Shown here in pieces: positions 1 through 7,982 of a stretch of DNA of 64,000 nucleotides; position 1 is the stretch's first letter; each line of letters starts with the position of its first letter. The translations under genes and the position numbers were made by a program. The notes beneath the pieces are model-generated. The model was given only the letters and a program-made list of their open reading frames with translations, had not been told where the DNA came from and did not search any database. Source of the stretch: CATOSD01 sp034422735. GTDB taxonomy: Bacteria; Chloroflexota; Dehalococcoidia; Lucifugimonadales; CATOSD01. Where the stretch lies: contig DAOUJL010000052.1 of NCBI GenBank assembly GCA_034422735.1, forward strand, positions 1 through 64,000, given 5' to 3'.

Positions 1-115
1 TGAAGCCGGCAATCGAGGGCGGAATCAGCAGCGCCCCGCAGAGATATGCCGTCGGGCGGGAACGCCGATAGAGCAGAATCAACGCCAGGCTCAGAGGGAT
101 GGATACCACCCAGTC
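1..115 (-). pseudogene. Fragment of a membrane protein cut by the IS element
   Basis: The minus strand is open across the whole segment and reads as a hydrophobic stretch (SIPLSLALILLYRRSR, then a second apolar run ending IPPSIAGF), like two transmembrane segments joined by a basic loop. It has no start or stop in the window. It stops exactly where the IS3-family element begins at 116, so it is probably the piece of a gene interrupted by that insertion. I could not find the upstream part of the gene on the far side of the element after 1343, so the flank may also have been rearranged. Function unknown. Confidence 0.3.
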
Positions 116-179
116 TGACCTGCCCTCCGAAAACTGATCCAACACAGATGTTAGTGTTGGGGAGTAGGAATAGGGCGAA

Positions 180-458
180 ATGGCCGGAAGGAAGCACACA
201 CCGGAGCAGATTATCAACAAGTTGAGGGAGGCTGAGGTTGTTATTGCCTAGGGAAGCACGGTGGCACAGGCCTCTCGCCGAATTGGGGTGACCCAGCAGA
301 CCTTCTACCGGTGGAGAACCGAGTACGGCGGTCTCAGGATAGACTAGGCCAGGCGACTGAAGGAGCTCGAGTCGGAGAACGGTCGTTTGAGAAGGGCGGT
401 CGCCGACTTGACGCTTGACAACCAGATACTGAGGGAGGCGGCGGAGGGAAACTTCTGA
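180..458 (+). pseudogene. IS3-family OrfA with two in-frame TAG codons
   Basis: The frame from ATG 180 reads as an OrfA: an N-terminal helix-turn-helix (start MAGRKHTPEQIINKLREAE; QASRRIGVTQQTFYRWR) followed by a leucine-zipper-like segment (RRLKELESENGRLRRAV) and ends at TGA 456-458. TAG codons stand at 249-251 (codon 24) and 345-347 (codon 56). From memory of the family, both positions are usually Gln (AQG and DQARRLK contexts), so each is explained by one CAG-to-TAG change. OrfA binds the IS ends and is normally joined to OrfB by programmed frameshifting. With two stops no full-length product is expected. Confidence 0.8.
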
Positions 459-490
459 GCCCTTCTCGCCGTCGTCGGTGCGTAGATCAC

Positions 491-1314
491 GTGAGGGAGG
501 TACTGGGTATCTCCGAGCGACGAGCCTGCAGGGTTCTGGGCCGTTCTCGATCAACGCAGCGCTATGAGCCGCAACCTGTGGAAGACGAACAGGCGCTCGC
601 TGAAGAGATAGTGGAGCTTGCGAGTAGCTTCGGCAGGTACGGCTACCGTAGGATCACCGCTCTACTGAGGCATCGAGGCTGGGTGGTGAACCACAAGCGT
701 GTGGAGCGAATCTGGCGGCGGGAGGGGCTGAAGGCACCGGGTAGGCAGCCCAGTAGGGGGCGTCCATGGCTCAACGACGGCTCCTGCGTGCGTCTAAGGC
801 CTGAGTGGAACAACCACGTATGGGCATACGACTTCGTACACCTGAGGCTTCACATCGGCAGAGGGATTCGGCTGCTGACCGTAATGGACGAGTACACCCG
901 GGAGTGTTTGACCATCAGAGCGGCACGCCACATCCGCTCTGCCGATGTGATAGAAGCGCTTTCGGAGCTGATGCTGGTGCGTGGAGTGCCCGGTCACATC
1001 CGCTCGGACAACGGGCCTGAGTTCACCGCGAAGGCTGTACGTGAGTGGCTTGGGAGAGTTGGAGCGAGGACGTTGTACATCGAGCCCGGGGCACCGCGGG
1101 AGAACGGTTACATAGAGAGTTTCAATGGGAAACTGAGGGGCGAGTTACTGGATAGGGAGGTATTCTACACGTTGCTCGAGGTGAAAGTTCTGCCGAGCAG
1201 TACAGACGGATCTACAATCGTGTCAGGCCTCACAGCTCTCTGGGCTACAGACCGCCGGCACCCGAGACCGTGGTGGCCTCGGATCTGGTTCAAATGCTTG
1301 TCGCTCTAACATAA
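491..1314 (+). pseudogene. IS3-family transposase OrfB (DDE), frameshifted near the C-terminus
   Basis: Catalytic subunit of an IS3-type transposase. The HTH_21-like N-terminus (SERRACRVLGRSRSTQRY) is followed by an rve integrase core with the D, D and E residues in VWAYDFVHL, RSDNGPEF and NGYIESFNGK. The frame is also open upstream to the end of orfA, so the GTG at 491 is not necessarily the real start. Near 1192 the frame drifts. One missing base after CTG 1190-1192 accounts for this: in the next frame the expected C-terminus (EQYRRIYNRVRPHSSLGYR) continues to TAA 1312-1314. The active-site residues lie before the lesion, but the tail is lost. Confidence 0.85.
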
Positions 1315-1343
1315 CAGGTGGTACAACATCAGGGGGCAGGTCA

Positions 1344-1836
1344 ATCGATCCAACTAGTTGGCGAACCCTCTGTCTAACCGAATATGAACAGTCAATTTCA
1401 GGGGCTGGCTGCAGGAAGTCGAAACGTTAACTGGCTTCAGACGGCTCTCTATCGGGCGGGCGACGGTCGTGGCATCTTGGTGAGTTCGGGTAGGCGAGAC
1501 CCCTCGCGAAGGCGAGCAAAAGCCGGTGACTGTACGAGCAACTGCCGTATCGATTGCCACCGGAGTGGAAGCACACCAGTTGGATCGCATTTGACGGTTC
1601 GATGCCTACAGGTCCCTTCTCAGGTTATGTAGAAGAGCCGAAAGAACCCCTTTGGACGCGATCCACGGAGAGGGCCGATCTGAACTTACATGGAACCATG
1701 TGAATCGACGCCCGGAGACTTGCAGTCCGCGACGCTACACTATCTGCACGCAGACCCTGTCCCGCTCCTCTTGCTCCGACCTGAGTGCGAGTGTAGTCAG
1801 GGCAGCCCGCCTCCGTATCCCTTGTTATGTCTGTGA
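1344..1836. other. No recognisable gene between the IS element and the helicase remnant
   Basis: About 490 bases with short open frames on both strands but no protein motif I recognise, no clear ribosome-binding site and no strong repeat. It probably consists of decayed element DNA downstream of the helicase remnant, since the surrounding sequence is also pseudogenic. Confidence 0.4.
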
Positions 1837-2619
1837 TCACCACGAACGCGCCGGCCGCTCCGTCTGGGTGGTTCGCATCGTCAGAAGGACCGCCCTTACG
1901 CCAGCAGGGAGTACGCCTCGGACGAGTGCGGATAGCTCGTCCGAGGGACCATCGCTCAGTCGCCTCCTCATATTTCTCCCATGGCCTGCGCTCTGTTGTT
2001 GCGTCAGTTCGATACCTGACCTGGCGTGTGACACGATCGGGGCGGGGTTGCTGCGGCGTGGCCCCACAATTGCCCAGACTACCGATTCCTGCCGGCGAAG
2101 AAGCCTGTAGGCAAGGCAGTTTCGTAGGTGGCCTCTCATTGCCTTGGTGTCCCGTGGCCAATACTTTCCCCTGGTCACAGCCATTACGTCGCAAATGGAG
2201 GAGTCAACGGGCGCTGAATTCCTGTTACGGTAGTCCACCACAGCTGAAGGCGTCGCATTTAGTTGGTGGCCCAACTTCGGCGTATCGCGTAGCATCTGGA
2301 TGTGACACGCGGCCTGAGTGTCTCCGACGTGCGCATTGATTGTGCGATTCCAAGTTGACGCTCTGGAAGCAAGAATCTCCGCGATTTCTCTTTCGTCGGC
2401 TTGGGATGCAATGTGCGCCAGCCGGTAGCGGTCGTGGACAATGGAGCGAACAACATCACTGGCGGTGATGCCGAGTCGCCAAGCGCCGCGTGTCCATTCG
2501 TACCAGTCAACGCCATCATAGCGAAACCGGGTCTCGAGCAGGTCGGCAGCGTACTCGACGGCTTGTGCTTCGGGGTTCTTTGCCCGTGCCGCGATAGCCG
2601 CCGTATCCCGATGATGCAA
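1837..2619 (-). pseudogene. Remnant of a phage/plasmid D5-type primase-helicase N-terminus
   Basis: An open frame of 260 codons, of which only the first 150 or so look like real protein. That part contains EYAADLLETRFRYDGVDWYEW, then an alpha-helical stretch, then a segment resembling the end of the D5_N domain (ATPSAVVDYRN followed by TRGKYWPRD, compare the usual NG-DLRTG pattern). After this the sequence becomes arginine-rich and unlike any protein family, which suggests frameshift or deletion, and no AAA helicase core follows. D5-type proteins unwind and prime replication of phage P4-like elements. The assignment to D5_N is by eye and only moderate. Confidence 0.45.
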
Positions 2620-2672
2620 TTGACGGCGGCGGCTCCCTACGGCGGGGCCATGCTCGGCTCGAAGTCTCTATG

Positions 2673-3450
2673 CTACTCAATCACAAAGTCTCGAACTCGA
2701 GCTGCCCCCATCTGCGCTATCCAGTCGCCAACATCCTCTCCGGCAGCTGGTTTAGGGATGACAACACGAACAGCGCACCCCAATTCGTGAAGTTGCTCCG
2801 CTATCTGCAGGGCGTAGGTCTGGCCCGGGCGGTCAATGACGTTAGGATTCTCAAGGGGGGCGTCGGCTGGGAAGTCCGCAATGATAACGGTGGATTTGCC
2901 AGCAAGCGGCTGCCAATCGGACTGCCGCCACTTGCCCGCTCCGCCGCCCAAGTAGTGGCCACGACGTCCCGGGCGGAACGAACCGCGTCCACCAAGTCTG
3001 TCAGCCGGTAAAGAGACTTGTTCTTTCCAGGTCCCTTGGCTATCCACATGCCAGCTTTATCGGGGGCAGGTGTCCATGGCTCGAATCGCTTACCCGGACC
3101 CCTGCGTTCTACCGGGAACCTGATGTCTCCAAACAGCGATTCCAGGGCAAAGGCTAGGCGGCGGTTGCGGCACGAGCGGCTTGCTCTCTTGAGTGCGCAG
3201 GCTGCGGGTGCGCTGCGGTGCAGGTCCCTTACCAAGTAACGCGTCACGAATGGCCTCGAATGAGCATCCGGCAAAGCATTTCGCCAGCACCTTCCCGTTC
3301 TCGCCGCAGGAGACAGACAAACTGCGTCATACATCGTCGTGCGAAGGACAAAAGTGCGGTCGCTTCAGAGTCGCCCTTGCGCTTCACGTTCTCTAGGCGC
3401 ACAAGCCAGTCATTGAATATGAAGTTCTGGTAAGGTGGGACTGTAGTCAT
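2673..3450 (-). pseudogene. Decayed CHC2/TOPRIM primase of the integrated element
   Basis: Pieces of one primase-like protein lie in three frames. The N-terminus (from ATG 3450) reads WLVRLENVKRKGDSEATAL. The next frame gives a zinc-finger block, CPSHDD then KVLAKCFAGCSFEAI, with a TGA at 3327-3329 in between. A third frame gives a GKNKSLYRLTDLVDAV segment, and finally GAGKWR, STVIIAD, DRPGQTYALQIAEQL and GEDVGDWIA of a TOPRIM domain ending at TAG 2673. Order and spacing match mobile-element primases. At least two frameshifts and one nonsense codon are needed, so this is a pseudogene. It follows alpA by 60 bases on the same strand. Confidence 0.65.
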
Positions 3451-3510
3451 CTGAACGCTCCAGATGCCGATCGGAGAACCAACCTAGGAACCGGGCCACT
3501 TCCTGTACCC

Positions 3511-3711
3511 CTATGCCCTGCCGATCTCAGCGCGTGGCCGGTTCCGCATCCATGTCTCAACCTCGCCAGCATCCCAACGGACACCACGACCACCCCATTT
3601 GAAGGGCTTGGGAAACGTGCCATTTCCCGCGAGCCGGTAGATTGTAGATTTGCTGAGCTTTGTTAGAGCAGAGACTTCGCTCAGGGTCAGATAGTCACTT
3701 GCGGCGACCAT
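3511..3711 (-). CDS. AlpA-family excisionase/transcriptional regulator
   Basis: A 66-residue helix-turn-helix protein of the AlpA/MerR-like excisionase group: YLTLSEVSALTKLSKSTIYR is the recognition motif and WGGRGVRWDAGEVETWM the typical C-terminal beta-wing and helix. AlpA proteins activate integrase or excision in P4-like elements. The ATG at 3709-3711 is chosen because AAAGGAGG (complement of 3717-3724) precedes it. The frame is open further upstream but that part is arginine-rich and runs into a terminator hairpin. It lies between the integrase gene and the broken primase on the same strand, and appears intact. Confidence 0.85.
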   Translation of the reverse strand: MVAASDYLTLSEVSALTKLSKSTIYRLAGNGTFPKPFKWGGRGVRWDAGEVETWMRNRPRAEIGRA

Positions 3712-3733
3712 TTCGCCCTCCTTTCTGTGCCTC

Positions 3734-3782
3734 AAAAAAAGGCCGGGGATCACAACCCTCAATCGAGTTGCGATCCCCGGCC
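3734..3782 (-). terminator. Intrinsic terminator downstream of the integrase gene
   Basis: On the minus strand GGCCGGGGATC (3782-3772) pairs perfectly with GATCCCCGGCC (3751-3741) and is followed at once by seven T residues (3740-3734). It should end the integrase transcript and separate it from alpA. Confidence 0.85.
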
Positions 3783-3971
3783 AATACCGCTCCGTTAAGC
3801 CCCGGTTGACGTAATGCCCTTTACGGCAACAGGCCTCACACGTGCATTTTCTTATTCCGGTTTCTCGAGTCGGCTGTCTCTCCGCTCGAATTGGTCAGGC
3901 TTTCCATTGCTTTCTTTGGCTTTTCCGCAGGCACACCCTTTCGAAAGCAACGCGAACCTGTTGTGATCCTA

Positions 3972-5186
3972 TCAACTGTGCCCGTTAGTGTCAAATCCAG
4001 TTGCAAAGTCCGCCCACATCCCCATAAGTCTGCGGCGGCGCTCGAACAAGTCCGTTCGTGCATAGGCACTCGCCACGCTATCGCCCAACACGTGCGCGAG
4101 TGCGGCCTCAGCAACCGCCCAGGGGGTGTCCGTCTGTTCAAGCGTCCAATTCCTAAAGCTGGTTCGCATTCCATGCGGTACGGCTTCAATCTCACACCGC
4201 CGCATGATCATACTGAAGGCCATGTTGCTAAGCTGACCGCTGCCTCCACGCTTTGACGGAAAGACGAGACCATTGCTACTTCCAAGCGCCTGTGCCTTTT
4301 CTAGCACTTCAAGTGCCTGATGGCTCAGCGGTACGCGGTGCTCGCGTCGCGCCTTCATACGTTCGGCGGGGATGGTCCAAATGGCGGCTTCAAGGCTAAT
4401 CTCATCCCATGTCGCGCCCCGTACTTCACCCGCACGAGCTGCGGTAAGCACCAAGAATTTGAACGCGAGTTTGGAGATTGTCTGTGAAGTTGAAGCCTCA
4501 ACCGCCGCAAGCGCTGCCGGCACTTCGGCGTATGGTAGGGCCGGATGGTGACGTCTACGCCGTGGACGGCGGGGTAGGGCGGAGCGAACCCCGCCGTTGG
4601 CCGGATTGTCACTGCGCCAGTTCATCACCACTGAGTAGTCAAAGATTGTGCTCATTCTCTGGCGAAGGCGGGTCGCGGTCTCGGCCTTCGCGTGCCAGAT
4701 TGGGGCCAAGACCGAGAGCACGTCTGCGGTCGTTATAGTGTCTATCTGCTTGTGACCTAACGCTGGCATGGCGTGGAGTCTGAGGGACTCCCTCCACTGT
4801 GTCGCGTGCCGATCACTCGTCCATGTGGGCGCGCGCAGCTCTATGACGGCGTGCGCAACGTCGGCAAATGTGGGGATCGTACGTAGTGGAGGGGCGGCGG
4901 CGCGCTCTTCGGCAAGGGCTTTGCGTTCGGCGACGGGGTTTCGCCCTTCACGCGCGGCCGCCCGCATTTCCTGGGCCAGCTTCCGCGCTTCTGCGAGGCG
5001 AACATCCGGGAAGCCACCTAGCCCGATGTTCCTTCGCTTGCCATCCACTGTCAGCCGCAATACCCAATTGCGCCCGCCGCTTGGATGCACTCTTAGTGTA
5101 AGCCCACCGCCATCCGCGTAGGTGCCTGGCTCAGTCAGGTGCCTCAGCCGGATAGGGGTCAAGAGGTTTCGTTTGATGTTGGCCAC
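3972..5186 (-). CDS. P4-type tyrosine recombinase (integrase)
   Basis: A 404-residue integrase of the CP4-57/P4 group. Residues 1-95 form the N-terminal arm-binding DUF4102 domain (GGGLTLRVHPSGGRNW). The catalytic domain shows R251 (TAARAGEVRG), H338 and R341 (HGMRTSFRNW), H364 (ALAHVLGD) and the nucleophile Y375 (SAYARTDL). It starts at GTG 5186. Members of this family insert DNA at the 3' end of tRNA genes, and this gene lies directly downstream of the 3' end of tRNA-Sec, pointing away from it, as in known P4-like islands at selC. All catalytic residues are present, so it may be active although the neighbouring element genes are broken. Confidence 0.95.
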   Translation of the reverse strand: MANIKRNLLTPIRLRHLTEPGTYADGGGLTLRVHPSGGRNWVLRLTVDGKRRNIGLGGFPDVRLAEARKLAQEMRAAAREGRNPVAERKALAEERAAAPPLRTIPTFADVAHAVIELRAPTWTSDRHATQWRESLRLHAMPALGHKQIDTITTADVLSVLAPIWHAKAETATRLRQRMSTIFDYSVVMNWRSDNPANGGVRSALPRRPRRRRHHPALPYAEVPAALAAVEASTSQTISKLAFKFLVLTAARAGEVRGATWDEISLEAAIWTIPAERMKARREHRVPLSHQALEVLEKAQALGSSNGLVFPSKRGGSGQLSNMAFSMIMRRCEIEAVPHGMRTSFRNWTLEQTDTPWAVAEAALAHVLGDSVASAYARTDLFERRRRLMGMWADFATGFDTNGHS

Positions 5187-5197
5187 GACGCCCTCTT

Positions 5198-5303
5198 TGT
5201 GTACCTTTCACTGTGTACCTTTAGTGAGATTGTATGGCACATTCAGGGACGTGTCAACACCATTTGGGAGAATATTCCTAGCTACGAAACCGTCATTTCG
5301 TAG
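5198..5303. promoter_or_regulatory. Repeats between the integrase and tRNA-Sec, candidate integrase-binding sites
   Basis: Two direct copies of TGTGTACCTTT lie at 5198-5208 and 5212-5222, just upstream of the integrase start. A perfect inverted repeat, CTACGAAA then TTTCGTAG with a 6-base spacer, lies at 5282-5303, 19 bases beyond the 3' end of the tRNA gene. Their location next to the expected attachment site makes arm-type or core recombination sites plausible, but this is inference from position. Confidence 0.4.
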
Positions 5304-5321
5304 GATTTCAAATAGGATTCG

Positions 5322-5419
5322 TGGCGGGAGCGAGAGGGAGTCGAACCCACCATCCCGACCGCAGGGCCGGGACCAACGGATTTGAAGTCCGCGAGACCCA
5401 CCAGGGCCCATTCGCTCCC
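5322..5419 (-). tRNA. selC: tRNA-Sec (anticodon TCA)
   Basis: A 98-nt tRNA with the features of bacterial tRNA-Sec. It has an 8-bp acceptor stem (GGGAGCGA with TCGCTCCC), G as discriminator base, and an encoded CCA (complement of 5322-5324). The anticodon arm CGGACTTCAAATCCG carries TCA. A long variable arm (GGTCCCGGCCCTGCGGTCGGGAT region) and a TTCGACTCC T-loop follow. It decodes UGA as selenocysteine together with SelA, SelB and SelD, none of which is in this window. Its 3' end is the probable attachment site of the adjacent integrase. It implies that the genome makes at least one selenoprotein; one candidate is at 18977-19729. Confidence 0.93.
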
Positions 5420-5432
5420 CTGCGCCGCCTCC

Positions 5433-5486
5433 CCTATCCGATAAGTCCCTTCCCCCTCGCAGGGGGAAGGTTAGAATGGGGGTGAT
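5433..5486 (-). repeat. Dispersed palindromic repeat (family R1), reverse copy
   Basis: Minus-strand copy of the R1 repeat: CACCCCCAT, a CTAACC-like spacer, then the palindrome CCTTCCCCCTGCGAGGGGGAAGG and a tail GGACTTATCGGATAG. The same extended tail occurs in the copies at 49326 and 50650. It lies between tRNA-Sec and the thioredoxin gene. Confidence 0.9.
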
Positions 5487-5507
5487 GACTTGGTTGTCGG
5501 ATACACT

Positions 5508-5834
5508 CTACGCCAGTGACTCCTCCAGCTTGCCCTTCAGCACCGACTTGGGCACCGCGCCCACCACCTGGTTGACGGGGCTGCCGCCCTTGAAGATGAG
5601 CAGTGTGGGGATGCCCCTCACGCCGTAACTCATTGCGGTCTTGGGGTTGCTGTCGACGTCTAGCTTAGCGAACTTGACCCGGCCGTCGTACTCCTCGGCC
5701 AGGTCCTCCACTATCGGCGCGATCATCTTGCAGGGCGCGCACCAGTCCGCCCAGAAGTCCACCAGCACCGGCACGTCCGCCTTCAGCACGTCGGCGTCGA
5801 AGGTGTCGTCGGTTACGTCCACGGGATGCGACAT
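5508..5834 (-). CDS. trxA: Thioredoxin
   Basis: A 108-residue cytoplasmic thioredoxin, the full family length. It has the active site WCAPCK (C32 and C35) after VLVDFWAD, the cis-proline loop GVRGIPTL, and the C-terminal helix. It reduces protein disulfides using electrons from thioredoxin reductase; a reductase-like flavoprotein is at 50706-51689. The ATG is preceded by GCGGAGGAATCAC, a good ribosome-binding site. It stands alone, about 100 bases downstream of the lipoprotein gene on the same strand. Confidence 0.96.
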   Translation of the reverse strand: MSHPVDVTDDTFDADVLKADVPVLVDFWADWCAPCKMIAPIVEDLAEEYDGRVKFAKLDVDSNPKTAMSYGVRGIPTLLIFKGGSPVNQVVGAVPKSVLKGKLEESLA

Positions 5835-5953
5835 GTGATTCCTCCGCGATTCCTAGTCTAGCGAGCGGGGCCTCGACGGGCCACCGTCGCTCTTCGCTCA
5901 CAGTTCAATGTATCACGCGGCCGTTGGTGTGAAAACAGGCCGGCGGCGCGCCT

Positions 5954-6538
5954 CTATCTCCTGTAGTCGATGTAGTCGAGAAGAATGTCGTCCACCTCGT
6001 TCCACCAGAGCGTGCCCAGCGTCATACCCTGGGGCACGTCGAACACCATCCAGCCGCTCACCTGCGTCTGGCGCGCCAGCTCGATTTCGCCCCACAGAAA
6101 CGGCACGTACAGGTTCGAGTCGTCGCCGGCGCTATCCACGAACTCGGCCGATGCCACCGGGTCCACCGCCTCCACGCGGCGCGAACGCCTGTCGCCGATC
6201 TCGGCGGCGGACTCGTCCACCAGCAGCGGCACCACGGTCGTGGTCCTGTTGACGATTGTCACCTTCGCAACCGCGATTCGGCGGTTCGACGCGATGGGGC
6301 GAATCACGCGGTGCCGGCCATCGGCGCCGGTGTAGGCCACCCTATCGACGATCTCGGGAAGGGTAGAGTGGATCTCCAGACTCCGCCCCCGCTTGGCGAC
6401 CAGGTCCGATTCCTCGCCTCCGCATCCCGGGGCCGCCACCAGCAGCGCGGCGGCGGCAAGCGCCATCAGGGCCACTCCCAGGTACCTTCCCGACGCTCCC
6501 GCCAGCGGAAGTTGTTGCGTGCGCATTCGCAGGTTCAT
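5954..6538 (-). CDS. Putative secreted lipoprotein
   Basis: A 194-residue protein of unknown function. After a basic N-terminus, a hydrophobic stretch (ALMALAAAALLVAAPGC) ends in a lipobox-like cysteine followed by GGEES, so it is probably an anchored lipoprotein. The mature part contains AVAKVTIVNRTTTVVP and ends with a VPQGMTLGTLWW segment, resembling the all-beta DUF4352 type of extracellular domain, though I am not certain. Its start overlaps the cysteine desulfurase stop (ATGA), so the two genes are translationally coupled. Confidence 0.7.
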   Translation of the reverse strand: MNLRMRTQQLPLAGASGRYLGVALMALAAAALLVAAPGCGGEESDLVAKRGRSLEIHSTLPEIVDRVAYTGADGRHRVIRPIASNRRIAVAKVTIVNRTTTVVPLLVDESAAEIGDRRSRRVEAVDPVASAEFVDSAGDDSNLYVPFLWGEIELARQTQVSGWMVFDVPQGMTLGTLWWNEVDDILLDYIDYRR

Positions 6539-7728
6539 TCCACCGCCGAAAGCGAAGGCATACTTCGGAGCCTTTCCAACATGCCCGGGAGTATGGATAG
6601 CACGTAGTCCACGTCCTCTTCCGTGTTGTCCCGGCCAAGCGTGAAGCGCAGGCTTCCCTGTGCCAGCGTCGCCGACCGGCCTATGGCGACCAGCACGTGG
6701 GAAGGTTCGAGACTGGCGGACGAGCAGGCGCTGCCGCTCGAGGCGTACACGCCGGAGAAATCGAGACTGAGCAGGATCGGCTCGCCCTCCACGCCCTCGA
6801 ACGAGATGTTCAGGTTGTTGGGCAACCTCTGAGTGGGGTGCCCGTTGAGGTGGGCGCCGGAAACAGAGTCCAAGATGCCGCGTTCCAGCCTGTCCCGGAG
6901 CGCCTCGCAGTGCGCGGAGACGGCCTCCCGTTCCTCGTTGGCGAGCCGGAACGCCTCCGCGAATCCCACGATGAGAGGCACGTTTTCCGTGCCCGAGCGG
7001 CGCTGCCGCTCCTGGCCGCCACCCTGTTGCTGCGGCTCGAAAGGCGTGCCCCGCTTGACGTACAGCGCGCCGGCGCCCTTCGGCCCGTAGAACTTGTGGC
7101 CCGAAAGGCTCAGCATGTCCACGCCGAGCCTCTTCACGTTCAAGTCCAGAAAACCGGCGGCCTGGACCGCGTCCGTGTGCATGACGATTGTGCGTCCTCT
7201 GCGTGTGGCCTCGTCCTTCACGATGCGCGCGATCTCCTGTATCGGCTCGATGGTGCCGATCTCGTTGTTGGCGAGCATCACGCTCACCACGGTCGTCTGG
7301 TCGGTAATCGCGTCGGCGACGTCGTCGGGATCGACAAGGCCGTAGGAGTCCGTCGGCAGGTAGGTCACGTCGAAGCCGAACTGCTCCAACTGGTGACAGG
7401 TATGCAGCACGGCGTGGTGCTCGATGCTGGTCGTGATGATGTGGTTGCCGAGGCGCCGCAGCGCGAACGCCGCACCCTTGATGGCGGTGTTGTCGGACTC
7501 GGTGCCCCCGCTGGTGAACACGATCTCGCCGGTGCGGGCGCCCAGCGCTCGCGCCACCACCTCGCGGGCGTCGTCCATTGCCATGCGGGCCTGCTGCGCC
7601 AGCGTGTATATGCCGGACGGGTTGCCGAAGTTGGCCCCGAAGTAGGGAAGCATAGCCTCCAGCACCTCCCGGCGCACCGGTGTCGTCGCCGAGTGGTCCA
7701 GATATATGGCCCTTTCGCCTAGCGTCAT
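6535..7728 (-). CDS. Cysteine desulfurase (NifS/IscS family)
   Basis: A 397-residue PLP enzyme that removes sulfur from cysteine for Fe-S clusters and other thio-cofactors; members of the family can also deliver selenium. The PLP lysine is K212 in SGHKFYGPKG and the catalytic loop cysteine C335 in SSGSACSS. The N-terminus YLDHSATTPV and the GGTESDN cofactor-binding motif are typical. No scaffold gene follows; the next gene downstream is a lipoprotein overlapping by 4 bases. Since tRNA-Sec lies close by, a role in supplying selenium is conceivable but cannot be shown from sequence. Confidence 0.95.
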   Translation of the reverse strand: MTLGERAIYLDHSATTPVRREVLEAMLPYFGANFGNPSGIYTLAQQARMAMDDAREVVARALGARTGEIVFTSGGTESDNTAIKGAAFALRRLGNHIITTSIEHHAVLHTCHQLEQFGFDVTYLPTDSYGLVDPDDVADAITDQTTVVSVMLANNEIGTIEPIQEIARIVKDEATRRGRTIVMHTDAVQAAGFLDLNVKRLGVDMLSLSGHKFYGPKGAGALYVKRGTPFEPQQQGGGQERQRRSGTENVPLIVGFAEAFRLANEEREAVSAHCEALRDRLERGILDSVSGAHLNGHPTQRLPNNLNISFEGVEGEPILLSLDFSGVYASSGSACSSASLEPSHVLVAIGRSATLAQGSLRFTLGRDNTEEDVDYVLSILPGMLERLRSMPSLSAVE

Positions 7729-7779
7729 CCTATCGCCTCGATCGCGCCCGTGCCTGTGCCTCGCCGGGCGCCTCAGCGT

Positions 7780-7788
7780 ATTTTAGCA
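7780..7788 (-). promoter_or_regulatory. Extended -10 promoter candidate for the cysteine desulfurase operon
   Basis: The minus strand reads TGC-TAAAAT (7788-7780), an extended -10 element about 50 bases upstream of the cysteine desulfurase start at 7728. A weak AAGACA lies at the -35 distance. The sequence between 7790 and 7982 shows no gene. Confidence 0.45.
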
Positions 7789-7982
7789 TGTGCGCCAAGC
7801 CGTGTCTTGTGGCCGTCGACAGCGCGGCGGCGGTCTATTTCCTGTTTCAGGGCAGTGAAGAGTTCGGGTACACGCTGTATCACATCGCAAACCCAACCGG
7901 CGTGAATCGCGTGATTGCCCCTACGGCCAGTCCAGCGCGGCCCGCTCGAAAGTCAGCTTCGATGAGCGTGGTCATGCTGCCC

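Larger units (their letters stand above)
116..1343 (+). mobile_element. Degenerate IS3-family insertion sequence
   Basis: The ends are imperfect inverted repeats: TGACCTGCCC at 116-125 and its complement GGGCAGGTCA at 1334-1343, with partial matching further in. Between them lie an orfA/orfB pair typical of IS3-family elements. The length of about 1.23 kb fits the family. No exact target duplication is visible (GTC before, ATC after). Both reading frames carry disabling changes (two amber codons in orfA, a one-base deletion in orfB), so the copy looks inactive. It lies inside the decaying element integrated next to selC. Confidence 0.85.

Noticed and set aside
180..458. Genome-wide reading of TAG as glutamine
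   Set aside because: TAG ends normal genes in the window (cinA, the enoyl-CoA hydratase at 20470), so the host uses it as a stop.
3327..3329. In-frame TGA between the zinc-finger parts of the primase remnant, considered as a second selenocysteine
   Set aside because: The position does not correspond to a catalytic Cys, the gene is also frameshifted on both sides, and no SECIS-like hairpin was noted.
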